Assembly (NCBI GenBank): GCA_900542475.1 | Contig: UQNO01000007.1 | Span: 1 to 64,000, forward strand | Source: an uncultured Bacteroidota bacterium | GTDB lineage: Bacteria; Bacteroidota; Bacteroidia; Bacteroidales; F082 | Direction of reading: 5' to 3' | DNA length: 64,000 nucleotides | Part shown: positions 8,467-15,982 of the stretch, in pieces | Position numbering within the stretch: position 1 is the first letter of the stretch | How the letters are laid out: every line of letters starts with the position of its first letter | Position numbers and translations under genes: made by a program | The notes under the pieces: generated by a model | Databases searched by the model: none | What the model saw: the letters and a program-made list of their open reading frames with translations, nothing else | What the model was told of the DNA's origin: nothing

Positions 8467-9290
8467 TGAAGACACAACATGACATTTCCCATAAGGCAAA
8501 GGCGTTCCTTTGCCTTATGGGGTTATTGTTAGTCGCTAACACCTGCCTCGCCCAGAAGATACCGGCAAGGCCCAATCCGCCACGTCTCGTCAACGATTTC
8601 GCCAACATCTTGACAGACAGGCAGAAATACGACTTGGAAAACAAGTTGGTTGCATACAACGACAGCACATCCACTCAAATTTGCGTGGTCACTGTAACGA
8701 GTCTCGACGGAACCACATCCGACGATTTCGCCTATCAAATCGGCGAAACCTGGGGCGTTGGAACAAAAAACAACAACGGAGTGGTTATCCTCGTCAAGCC
8801 CAAGACCGTCGATGAACTTGGCGATGTCTCAATACAAGTCGGTTATGGCATGGAGCCCTACATCACCGATGCGGTGAACCATGGCATTCGCACCAAAGAG
8901 ATGATTCCGGCTTTTAAGGAAAACGATTATTACAAAGGCATTGACAACGCCGTTGACGCCATCGTGGGATTAGCGTCAGGAGCATATACCTCTGACAAAT
9001 ACGACGACGGGGACGCCGCCGCGTTTTTGGGAATACTTGTAGTATTGTTCGCGCTTATCTTCATTATATATATCATCAAGACATTGGGGAAGAACGACAA
9101 AGGAGGTTCTTCCGGAGGGAAGAGGAGCTTTTGGGAAGGTTTCTTCCTCGGCAGCATGATGTCGGGCGGCGGCAGAAGCAGCAGTAGCGGCAGAAGCAGC
9201 AGCGGTGGCTCATGGGGCGGCAGTTCCGGAGGATTCGGAGGATTCGGAGGCGGCAGCTTCGGCGGCGGTGGAGGCAGCAGCAAATGGTAA
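8463..9290 (+). CDS. TPM-domain membrane protein (YgcG-like)
   Basis: 275 residues. A signal peptide (about 1-30, ending CLAQ) is followed by a TPM domain (about 40-175) with VNDFANILTD at its start and the GVVILV and GYGMEPYITDA motifs. One membrane helix (about 187-209) comes next, then a Ser/Gly-rich tail that ends in clusters of Gly with FGG repeats. TPM domains have been linked to phosphatase activity and, in plants, to photosystem repair. In bacteria the LemA-TPM pair is presumed to act in membrane maintenance. The ATG overlaps the end of lemA. The 169 bp downstream show nothing clear. Confidence 0.92.
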   Translation: MMKTQHDISHKAKAFLCLMGLLLVANTCLAQKIPARPNPPRLVNDFANILTDRQKYDLENKLVAYNDSTSTQICVVTVTSLDGTTSDDFAYQIGETWGVGTKNNNGVVILVKPKTVDELGDVSIQVGYGMEPYITDAVNHGIRTKEMIPAFKENDYYKGIDNAVDAIVGLASGAYTSDKYDDGDAAAFLGILVVLFALIFIIYIIKTLGKNDKGGSSGGKRSFWEGFFLGSMMSGGGRSSSSGRSSSGGSWGGSSGGFGGFGGGSFGGGGGSSKW

Positions 9291-9459
9291 TGCGCAGCCG
9301 CCAACAGAATGGAACCGACGCGCAACGGACATTTTTTAACACAAAAAAACGAGACTATGATTTGGAGTGAAACGTAAAAAAATCAAAAACGTTAATAAGC
9401 TTACCAAGTCACATTATTTATAAATCTTCAAAAGATTAACTGAACAGCGGAATATCATT

Positions 9460-10128
9460 ATGAATGTAATAAGTATAAAAAACGGCAGCATTTTTCAACA
9501 CGAGCACCAAGTCCTCAAAGATGTAAACCTTGAAGTCGGCGAGGGCGAATTTGTGTATCTAATCGGACGAAGCGGTTCCGGCAAATCGTCACTGTTAAAG
9601 ACGTTATACGCTGATTTACCCGCGCAAGACGGTGATTTCAGGATAGCTGACTTCAAGTTAAATAACTTGAAAAGAAAAGACATTCCGATGTTGAGACGAA
9701 AAATCGGCATCGTATTCCAGGATTTTCAGTTGCTTTATGATAGAAACGTAGAGAAAAACCTGTCGTTTGTGTTGAAAGCGACGGGCTGGGAAGACGACGA
9801 CGCCATCAGCAGACGCATCGACGAGGTGCTGCATCTCGTCGGACTGCAAGGCAAGAGAAAATCAATGCCTCATCAGTTGTCGGGCGGCGAACAGCAAAGC
9901 GTAGCCATTGCGAGGGCCCTTCTCAACAGCCCAAGCGTCATTTTGGCAGACGAGCCGACAGGCAACCTCGACCCGGAAACGACAAACGACATCATGAAGC
10001 TACTCATGAAGATTCGCGACAACGGCACCACTATATTGATGGCGACACACAACTACAATCTGATTTTGAAATACCCATCGCGCGTGATTAGCTGCGCTAA
10101 CGGCACAATCACCGAATCAGCCAAGTAA
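9460..10128 (+). CDS. ftsE: Cell division ATP-binding protein FtsE
   Basis: 222 residues, one ABC ATPase domain: Walker A GRSGSGKSS (36-44), Q-loop VFQDFQLLYDRNV, signature LSGGEQQ (140-146), Walker B VILADEPTGNLDP and H-loop MATHNYN. The DFQLL and TGNLDP wording is typical of FtsE, which with FtsX controls peptidoglycan hydrolases at the septum. The residue after the signature is Ser147 where the family nearly always has Arg (QQR). No ftsX lies beside it, which is common in Bacteroidota. It converges with and overlaps the glycosyltransferase gene by 12 bp. Confidence 0.9.
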   Translation: MNVISIKNGSIFQHEHQVLKDVNLEVGEGEFVYLIGRSGSGKSSLLKTLYADLPAQDGDFRIADFKLNNLKRKDIPMLRRKIGIVFQDFQLLYDRNVEKNLSFVLKATGWEDDDAISRRIDEVLHLVGLQGKRKSMPHQLSGGEQQSVAIARALLNSPSVILADEPTGNLDPETTNDIMKLLMKIRDNGTTILMATHNYNLILKYPSRVISCANGTITESAK

Positions 10129-11244
10129 CTCCACGAGTTTGTCGGTGGAACGCGACGAATTGTAAAATGCACCCATTCTGCTCTTCCTAATCTCCACCTG
10201 CTCCTCGACGAAAGGCTTCGTCATAAGGTCGCCAACGACGGTTTTTATTTCGTCGGCAGTATTGGCCACAATACATAAATCATTGATATTCAAACCTTCG
10301 ACCATCTTGTCGTTAACCACGCAATAACGGCCGTTAAACAAGGCGTTAAGCAACTTGAGTTTCAATCCTGTTGATTGCGCAGTCACCAAGATGTTGATTT
10401 GAGCGTTACGAATCAAGTCCTGCAATCTGTCGTCGTCGGGATTTTCGATAAGTTCCACATTCGGTTCATTGTCAACAAGTCTCATCAGATAACGAGGAGG
10501 ATTCATGCCCGCGATTTTCAGTTTTATATCCGAGCCTTTGAAAACCTTTTTTATCAGGAACTCGGCAGCGTTGTAATTCTCCGATATATCGAGTTTTCCA
10601 TGGTAAAGCACGAAATCGCCCTGTCCTTCCAGCACATCGACCTTGTCGAAGCCGGCATAGGCGGGAATCAGATATACATTGCCATATTTATGCTTCAAAT
10701 ACTCGTAATCTTTGTTGGAAATTGCAAGAACACCTGTCGCTTTAGACAATATCGTCTCAAATTTGCGCAGCTTCTTCGATTCAATCTTCAAAAAAATCTT
10801 TTTCCGTATTTTTTTCTCGGTCTTCGCCAGATATTGATAATACTCGTGCTCCACATTATGAGTACGCACAAAAATCTTTCGGCCTTTCATTCTCTTATCC
10901 AAAAGGACGCTGCACGTATGCAATCCCTCAAGCAAAACGGGATAATCATCATTAAGAAGATTCCGAATCAAATCATCTGATAATCTGGAAGTTACGATAT
11001 ATGGGATATTGCTGAAGAAATTCCAGAACGACATATTACGTTTGTAATAATATGTCTCATAACACAGCGCCTCAAGTCGCTCGGAATGCTCCCTTCCATA
11101 TTCAAAACAATGGAAATGCACCTTGAAACCACGTTCCACAAGTGCTTTCAGTTTGAAAAACACGTCAATGACACCACCGTAATTAACAGGACACGGAATG
11201 TCGAAACTCACAATATGTATATGTTTTTCAGATGTATTTTTCAT
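10117..11244 (-). CDS. GT-B glycosyltransferase, probably of surface glycan or lipopolysaccharide synthesis
   Basis: 375 residues with a GT-B layout: an N-terminal acceptor half opening with HIVSFDIPCPVNYGGVIDVF, and a C-terminal nucleotide-sugar half with DFVLYHGKLDISENYNAAEFL followed by an INILVTAQSTGLKLKLL segment that corresponds to the donor-binding region. No signal peptide or membrane helix. The donor and acceptor cannot be told from sequence. It overlaps the upstream glycosyltransferase gene by 17 bp, so the two are coupled and probably act on the same glycan. Confidence 0.8.
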   Translation of the reverse strand: MKNTSEKHIHIVSFDIPCPVNYGGVIDVFFKLKALVERGFKVHFHCFEYGREHSERLEALCYETYYYKRNMSFWNFFSNIPYIVTSRLSDDLIRNLLNDDYPVLLEGLHTCSVLLDKRMKGRKIFVRTHNVEHEYYQYLAKTEKKIRKKIFLKIESKKLRKFETILSKATGVLAISNKDYEYLKHKYGNVYLIPAYAGFDKVDVLEGQGDFVLYHGKLDISENYNAAEFLIKKVFKGSDIKLKIAGMNPPRYLMRLVDNEPNVELIENPDDDRLQDLIRNAQINILVTAQSTGLKLKLLNALFNGRYCVVNDKMVEGLNINDLCIVANTADEIKTVVGDLMTKPFVEEQVEIRKSRMGAFYNSSRSTDKLVELLG

Positions 11245-12343
11245 ATATTCTCAACAAGACCTTCTCTTCATTTTCCCAACAGAGGTCTTTCGCTGCAAAG
11301 ATAATATTATTTTTCCATAGCGACATATTCTTTTTATCATTTAATGCTTTTTTAACTGTCGAGGCTATGGTCTTCGGGTCATGATTTTCGATGAAGTCAC
11401 CTATATTATAATCAGTTATGACACGTTCAATTTCAGTGAGACGCGATGCGATAACAGGCACGCCGGCCTGAATGTAATCAAATAATTTGTTAGGCAGACT
11501 GAAGCGATAATTCAGATTTGTATCTTTGTCGAGGGTGAAGCCAAGCTCTGCTATCTGTGTGATAGCCATCATTTTCTGATATGGCATACGCGGGAAAAAC
11601 TTCACTCTGTCTTCCCAATGACTTGTCGCGACTTTCTCTTTCAAGATTGGCAGCACATCTCCCCCTCCGATTATAACAAGTTGACAATCATCGAGATATG
11701 CCATGGCATCAAGTAATTCCTCCGCACCGCGATGTATGTTGATTCCGGAGCCTTGCAGAACGAGGACATGTTTTTCCGGATTTAAGCCGACTTCCTCGCG
11801 GGACGCAGGAGCAGGCAACATCTTTTTCATAGGGATATTGCGTATGATATGCACTTTTATGCCATATTTTTCATGAAAAAGATTCGCAATTGATTGGTTC
11901 ACAGTAATCATCTCATTCATTTTCGGCAAGACATATTCCTCGATGCGTCTCCAAACCCTCTGGACCTTCGGACGATTCACAAGTTCCGGCACTTCTGTGA
12001 AGTATTCATGGCTGTCGTAAATCAAATCGGCATTTTTCAATTTTGAAATCCAGAAATTCGGCAGAAGAGTGTCTAAATCATTGGATAACAGACAGTCACA
12101 ACGATGAAACAACAGAAAAACAAACAGTCTAATGTTAAACTCGGCATAAAAAAACGGTCCTTTTTCAAACAGAAGTCTCATGCGCTTGGATTTGTACGGA
12201 CGCATGTCCATCGGAGGTGATTTACGTTGCCGACGACCTACAAGAAGCACCTCGAATCCAGCCTTCTGCAAGGTCAGACACGACTTGTTGACACGTTGGT
12301 CTGTCACTAAGTCATTGATTACCGATACGATAACACGTTTCAA
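11228..12343 (-). CDS. GT4-like glycosyltransferase
   Basis: 371 residues, GT-B fold. The start MKRVIVSVINDLVTDQRVNK is the common opening of a Bacteroidota glycosyltransferase family in which VTDQRV is highly conserved. The C-terminal half has VLVLQGSGINIHRGAEELLDAM and FSLPNKLFDYIQAGVPVIAS, the latter being the usual donor-site E/D-Y-x-x-A-G-x-P block. A DSHEYFTE motif lies at about 120. It is cytoplasmic and first in a two-gene operon. Substrate unknown; cell-surface polysaccharide is the likely target. Confidence 0.85.
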   Translation of the reverse strand: MKRVIVSVINDLVTDQRVNKSCLTLQKAGFEVLLVGRRQRKSPPMDMRPYKSKRMRLLFEKGPFFYAEFNIRLFVFLLFHRCDCLLSNDLDTLLPNFWISKLKNADLIYDSHEYFTEVPELVNRPKVQRVWRRIEEYVLPKMNEMITVNQSIANLFHEKYGIKVHIIRNIPMKKMLPAPASREEVGLNPEKHVLVLQGSGINIHRGAEELLDAMAYLDDCQLVIIGGGDVLPILKEKVATSHWEDRVKFFPRMPYQKMMAITQIAELGFTLDKDTNLNYRFSLPNKLFDYIQAGVPVIASRLTEIERVITDYNIGDFIENHDPKTIASTVKKALNDKKNMSLWKNNIIFAAKDLCWENEEKVLLRIYEKYI

Positions 12344-12406
12344 TTCTTGTAAAATTTCAAGCTATAAAATTACAGATTTTTCCATTGTCGTTTGACAAAT
12401 TTTCTT

Positions 12407-12414
12407 TATTTTTG
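12407..12414 (+). promoter_or_regulatory. Promoter -7 box of murB
   Basis: TATTTTTG fits TAnnTTTG and lies 15 bp before the murB ATG, giving a leader of roughly 10 nt. Confidence 0.6.
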
Positions 12415-12429
12415 AAAAAATTTTAAGAA

Positions 12430-13539
12430 ATGGAGAAGAATTTTTCGTTGTTGGGACTCAACACCTTTGGATTTGATGTGAAAGCGAGATATTTTCAGGA
12501 ATTAAAATCCATTGACGATATTCATGATTTAATGCGCGACCGTGATTTTATCGCCTGTAGAGACGCGGCATTGTTACGTGGCCGTAGTCGTGTCCTGATA
12601 ATGAGCGGTGGCAGCAATATTCTTTTCTCCAACGAGATATATGACGGCTTCGTAATCCACCCCAACTTGAAAGGCATTGAAGAAATTGAAGAAAACGATG
12701 AGACTGTCGTGATTCGCAGCTATTGTGGTGAGGTTTGGAAAGATTTTGCAGATTACGCCGTTTCAAAAAACCTTTACGGGATTGAAAATCTATCCGACAT
12801 TCCCGGCAAAGTCGGGGCGGCGCCTGTTCAGAACATAGGAGCATACGGTGCCGAGGTGAAGGACACCATTCTTCGAGTGCATACAATTGATTTGGCAAGT
12901 GGCGAGACTAAAATTTTCAGCAATGAGGAATGTCGGTTTTCATACAGAAATTCGATTTTCAAATCATTAAAAAACATCTTGATATATGCCGTTGATTTCA
13001 AATTAAAGAAATATGGCGAGTTGAAATTGGATTACGGCAACATTCGTGATTATTTGGCGGACAATAACAACATCACTCCGACCGTTCAAGATGCGGCATC
13101 GACGGTAAAGGCCATCAGGGCGGGCAAGCTGCCGGAGGTTGGAGTCGTTGGGAGTGTCGGCAGTTTCTTCCAAAACACGATAGTCACAATGGACAAATAT
13201 TTGAAGATGAAGGAATCCTATACAGATGTCCCTTCTTATCCTGTTGAGATTTCTCCGCTCCCTTCGGTCGCTCGAAAAGGCAAGCAAGATACCGTTATTT
13301 CGGGTGAAATCGAGAAATCCCCGGCATCAGTTAAAATCCCATCTGGTTGGCTCATCGACAAAGCCGGCTGGAAAGGCTACCGCGAGAACCACGTCGGTGT
13401 ATGGGACAAACAAGCGTTGGTTTTGGTGCATTATGGAGGAGGCAAGCCACAAGAAATCCTGGATTTGATGAGAAAAATCCAAGACTCCGTGTATCAAAAA
13501 TTTGGAATTGAGATTCTGCCGGAAGTGAATATCGTTTAA
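12430..13539 (+). CDS. murB: UDP-N-acetylenolpyruvoylglucosamine reductase MurB with an extra internal segment
   Basis: 369 residues; E. coli MurB has 342. It reduces enolpyruvyl-UDP-GlcNAc to UDP-MurNAc with NADPH and FAD in peptidoglycan precursor synthesis. The FAD motif MSGGSNILFS (58-67), NIGAYGAEVKD (135-145), the active-site loop GSVGSFFQN (241-249, with the proton-donor Ser) and the final LPEVNIV with the catalytic Glu are all present, so it should be active. Residues about 273-299 interrupt the usual link between the P(S/H)Y region and VKIPSGWLID. Their DNA (13246-13326) matches the dispersed repeat, and 27 codons keep the frame. The gene converges with pyrD with a 4-bp overlap. Confidence 0.95.
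   Translation: MEKNFSLLGLNTFGFDVKARYFQELKSIDDIHDLMRDRDFIACRDAALLRGRSRVLIMSGGSNILFSNEIYDGFVIHPNLKGIEEIEENDETVVIRSYCGEVWKDFADYAVSKNLYGIENLSDIPGKVGAAPVQNIGAYGAEVKDTILRVHTIDLASGETKIFSNEECRFSYRNSIFKSLKNILIYAVDFKLKKYGELKLDYGNIRDYLADNNNITPTVQDAASTVKAIRAGKLPEVGVVGSVGSFFQNTIVTMDKYLKMKESYTDVPSYPVEISPLPSVARKGKQDTVISGEIEKSPASVKIPSGWLIDKAGWKGYRENHVGVWDKQALVLVHYGGGKPQEILDLMRKIQDSVYQKFGIEILPEVNIV
13246..13326. repeat. Repeat element inserted in frame inside murB
   Basis: The first part (GAGATTTCTCC, then TCGGTCGCTCGAAAAGGC, ending 13281) matches the right end of the family, for example the GTAGTCGCTCGAAATGAC end at 30093. The second part (GTTATTTCGG at 13294, then GAGAAATCC) matches the left end GTCATTTCGA...GAGAAATCC. 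So two half-elements lie end to end over 81 bp, exactly 27 codons. Both ends are degenerate, which points to an old insertion. Confidence 0.65.
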
Positions 13540-14447
13540 AGAATCAATCCTCCTATAATCTCATTGACATCTCCAACGCCTTGTCTCTCACAGTATTCCA
13601 CTATTCCTTCAGATACTTTGACGGAGATTGCCGGGTCGATGAAATTAGCGGTTCCGATTTGGACAGCTGTTGCTCCGGCGAGCAGGAACTCCACTGCATC
13701 GGTAGCTGACGAGATGCCACCCAAGCCTATTACTGGAATCTTCACGGCTTTTGCGACCTGCCACACCATGCGCAGGGCCACCGGTTTCACGCAAGCTCCT
13801 GACAATCCGCCCGTTACCATAGAGAGAACAGGTTTTCTTGTCTCCGCATCGACAGCCATTCCCAACAAGGTGTTTATCAACGAGACGGAGTCGGCGCCGG
13901 CGGCTTCGGCGGCGAGTGCTATCTCGGCGATATCGGTGACATTGGGAGAGAGCTTCACCATAAGGTGTTTATGATAAACCTCGCGAACAGCTTTCACAAC
14001 TTGTTCGATACCAGAGCAAGTGACGCCGAATGCCATTCCGCCTTGTTTAACGTTTGGACACGACACGTTAAGTTCAATCGCCGGAATATCATCAAGCGCA
14101 TCGATTTTTGCCGCCGCTTTCACGTAATCATCGATGTTAGAACCACTTAGGTTCACCAACACATTTGTGTCAAAATGTCTGATTCTTGGATATATCGTGT
14201 CGATAAAATAATCGACGCCTTTGTTTTGAAGTCCGACACAGTTAAGCATTCCCATTGGCGTCTCCGCCATACGAGGGTAGGGATTTCCTTCGCGGTGATG
14301 CAAGGTTGTTCCTTTAATTACGATACCGCCGAGTTCCGAAAGATCGACAAAATCAGTGTATTCCTCGCCATAGCCGAATGTTCCCGACGCTGTCATGACG
14401 GGGTTTTTGAGGGTTAATCCCTTGAGTTTTATCTCTGTCTTTACCAT
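13536..14447 (-). CDS. pyrD: Dihydroorotate dehydrogenase B, catalytic subunit
   Basis: 303 residues, class 1B type. It oxidises dihydroorotate to orotate in pyrimidine synthesis using FMN, with electrons passed through PyrK to NAD+. Visible motifs are NPVMTASGTFGYG near the N-terminus, the substrate/catalytic block ELNVSCPNVKQGGMAFG with the active-site Cys, and the FMN phosphate region VIGLGGISSATDAVEFLLAGA. The partner pyrK lies just upstream with a 7-bp overlap, so the two subunits are made together. No membrane anchor, as expected for the soluble class 1B enzyme. Confidence 0.97.
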   Translation of the reverse strand: MVKTEIKLKGLTLKNPVMTASGTFGYGEEYTDFVDLSELGGIVIKGTTLHHREGNPYPRMAETPMGMLNCVGLQNKGVDYFIDTIYPRIRHFDTNVLVNLSGSNIDDYVKAAAKIDALDDIPAIELNVSCPNVKQGGMAFGVTCSGIEQVVKAVREVYHKHLMVKLSPNVTDIAEIALAAEAAGADSVSLINTLLGMAVDAETRKPVLSMVTGGLSGACVKPVALRMVWQVAKAVKIPVIGLGGISSATDAVEFLLAGATAVQIGTANFIDPAISVKVSEGIVEYCERQGVGDVNEIIGGLIL

Positions 14448-15205
14448 AACAACCTTTCAATATTAAAAACCGGACCTTCTTTACACACGCACAGATTGCC
14501 TTCCTTTGTGTTTTCCACACAGCAAAGGCATGCGCCTATGCCACATGCCATCTGATTTTCGAGCGACACCTCGCACCAGATGCTTTTTTCTCTTGCGACT
14601 TTTGCCACGGCTTTCATCATCGGCATCGGGCCGCAAGCATATATTCTGTTGATTTTCATGGTATTCCAAAGCGAATGCTCGGTAACGAAGCCTTTCTCGC
14701 CCATTGAACCGTCGTTTGTTGTAATGAAAACATCGCCGACATCACGGAAGCGAGCTATCGACATCAAATCATTTTGTGTGCGACCACCCAACAAAAACAC
14801 AGGATTGCGGCGGGTCGAATCCTTGCATTTTTTTGCAAAATATAACAAAGGGGCGATTCCGATACCGCCACCGACCAACAAAATGCTGTCGTCTTTTCCA
14901 GGCATAGTGAAGCCATTACCGAGAGGCAACACTATGTTTACCGTGGCTCCTGCCGGCAAGGCGCACAAGGTCTTCGTTCCCTCATGTTTCTCCTGAATCA
15001 GCAAATCGATTGTATTATTCTGACAATCAACGTCATGAACAGAGATTGGGCGACGCAGATATGCTTTATCACAGCCATCTATGCGCACGTTTACGAACTG
15101 ACCGCCTCGGATTTCCGGCAACGGCGCCGCAGATTTCAGTTTCAGCAACGCCGCTCTCGGAAAAGATTGTTTCTCGATTATTGTAAAATCAATTATTTTT
15201 TTCAT
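14441..15205 (-). CDS. pyrK: Dihydroorotate dehydrogenase B, electron-transfer subunit
   Basis: 254 residues. A ferredoxin-reductase-like FAD domain (RRPISVHD, about 47-56, is the FAD site) is followed by an NAD-binding part (LLVGGGIGIAPLL, and YACGPMPMMKAV). A cysteine cluster at the C-terminus (ACGIGACLCC, later CVCKEGPVF) holds the [2Fe-2S] centre. It transfers electrons from PyrD to NAD+. It is the first gene of the pyrK-pyrD pair. A dispersed repeat begins 14 bp upstream of its start codon, so any promoter lies in or beyond that element. Confidence 0.96.
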   Translation of the reverse strand: MKKIIDFTIIEKQSFPRAALLKLKSAAPLPEIRGGQFVNVRIDGCDKAYLRRPISVHDVDCQNNTIDLLIQEKHEGTKTLCALPAGATVNIVLPLGNGFTMPGKDDSILLVGGGIGIAPLLYFAKKCKDSTRRNPVFLLGGRTQNDLMSIARFRDVGDVFITTNDGSMGEKGFVTEHSLWNTMKINRIYACGPMPMMKAVAKVAREKSIWCEVSLENQMACGIGACLCCVENTKEGNLCVCKEGPVFNIERLLW

Positions 15206-15218
15206 AACTCATGAGTTT

Positions 15219-15347
15219 GTCATTTCGACCGGAGCGAAGCGGAGACCTGAGCTTGCGAAAGCATTCACTTCCGGTGAATAAATCTCCGCAACACAAATAT
15301 TCCGCGACATTCAAATGCCGGAGATTTCTCGACAAGCTCGAAATGAA
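15219..15347. repeat. Dispersed palindromic repeat between pyrK and the DUF5606 gene
   Basis: Left end GTCATTTCGA (15219-15228) is followed by CCGGAGCGAAGCGGAGACCTGAGC. The centre holds the TTCACTTCCGGTGAA hairpin, and the right end is GACAAGCTCGAAATGA with the last base changed. It fills the gap between the start of pyrK and the stop of the next minus-strand gene. Confidence 0.8.
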
Positions 15348-15357
15348 GGTGCTGGCA

Positions 15358-15909
15358 TTACACCTTTTTCGGCTTCTTTGTTGACTTCGTTGCCGGTGCG
15401 GCGGTTTTCACTTTTTCTTTAGCCGCTGCCTTGGGTGCCGCGCTCTTTGCCGTTGTTTTTTTCACAACTTTTTTCTCGGCCTGTGCTTCCTCTGGCTTCT
15501 CTTCCTCTTTCTTTTCCTCAACGTTGAAATCGAGGATTCCTTTGTCGTTGAGAAGTTGATACCACAGGAACACCTTTTTCATATCTGACTGGTACACAGC
15601 GTCTTCGTCATAGTCTGGCAACACGAGTACGAATTTTTCTTTCAGCTCTAATGGAGATGCTTTCTTCGGATCGAAATCAAGTTTATCGCCCAGTTTCTCA
15701 TGAATACTCATAAAAACTTCTTTAAGAGGTTTGTCTTCACCTGTCGTGAATATGCTGATTTCCTCCAAAGAGCTGATTTTATCGTTTGCGAAAGCCGGAA
15801 TACGCTTTCCATCAAGCAACGATTCTACAATAAGCTTTCCTCCGCCGTTTGTTGTGACGAGGAACAGACCTGGTTTGCCAGAAATGGCCACAACTTTACT
15901 TAAATCCAT
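15358..15909 (-). CDS. DUF5606 domain protein with a lysine/alanine-rich tail
   Basis: 183 residues. The N-terminal 130 form a compact domain beginning MDLSKVVAISGKPGLFLV, which I recognise as DUF5606, a family found across Bacteroidota with no assigned role. The last 55 residues are a low-complexity tail of Lys, Ala, Pro and Thr (KKTTAKSAAPKAAAKEK and similar), like histone H1-type tails that bind nucleic acid. No signal peptide. The start is supported by a -7 box at 15941. Function unknown; a nucleoid or RNA-associated role would be a guess from the tail alone. Confidence 0.85.
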   Translation of the reverse strand: MDLSKVVAISGKPGLFLVTTNGGGKLIVESLLDGKRIPAFANDKISSLEEISIFTTGEDKPLKEVFMSIHEKLGDKLDFDPKKASPLELKEKFVLVLPDYDEDAVYQSDMKKVFLWYQLLNDKGILDFNVEEKKEEEKPEEAQAEKKVVKKTTAKSAAPKAAAKEKVKTAAPATKSTKKPKKV

Positions 15910-15940
15910 ATTAAATTCTAATTTATGTCTAAATTTTTCG

Positions 15941-15948
15941 CAAAAATA
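15941..15948 (-). promoter_or_regulatory. Promoter -7 box of the DUF5606 gene
   Basis: TATTTTTG fits TAnnTTTG, 31 bp upstream of the ATG at 15909. Confidence 0.6.
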
Positions 15949-15982
15949 ATATATTTTTGTATTTCTTTGTCAATTTTTAAAA

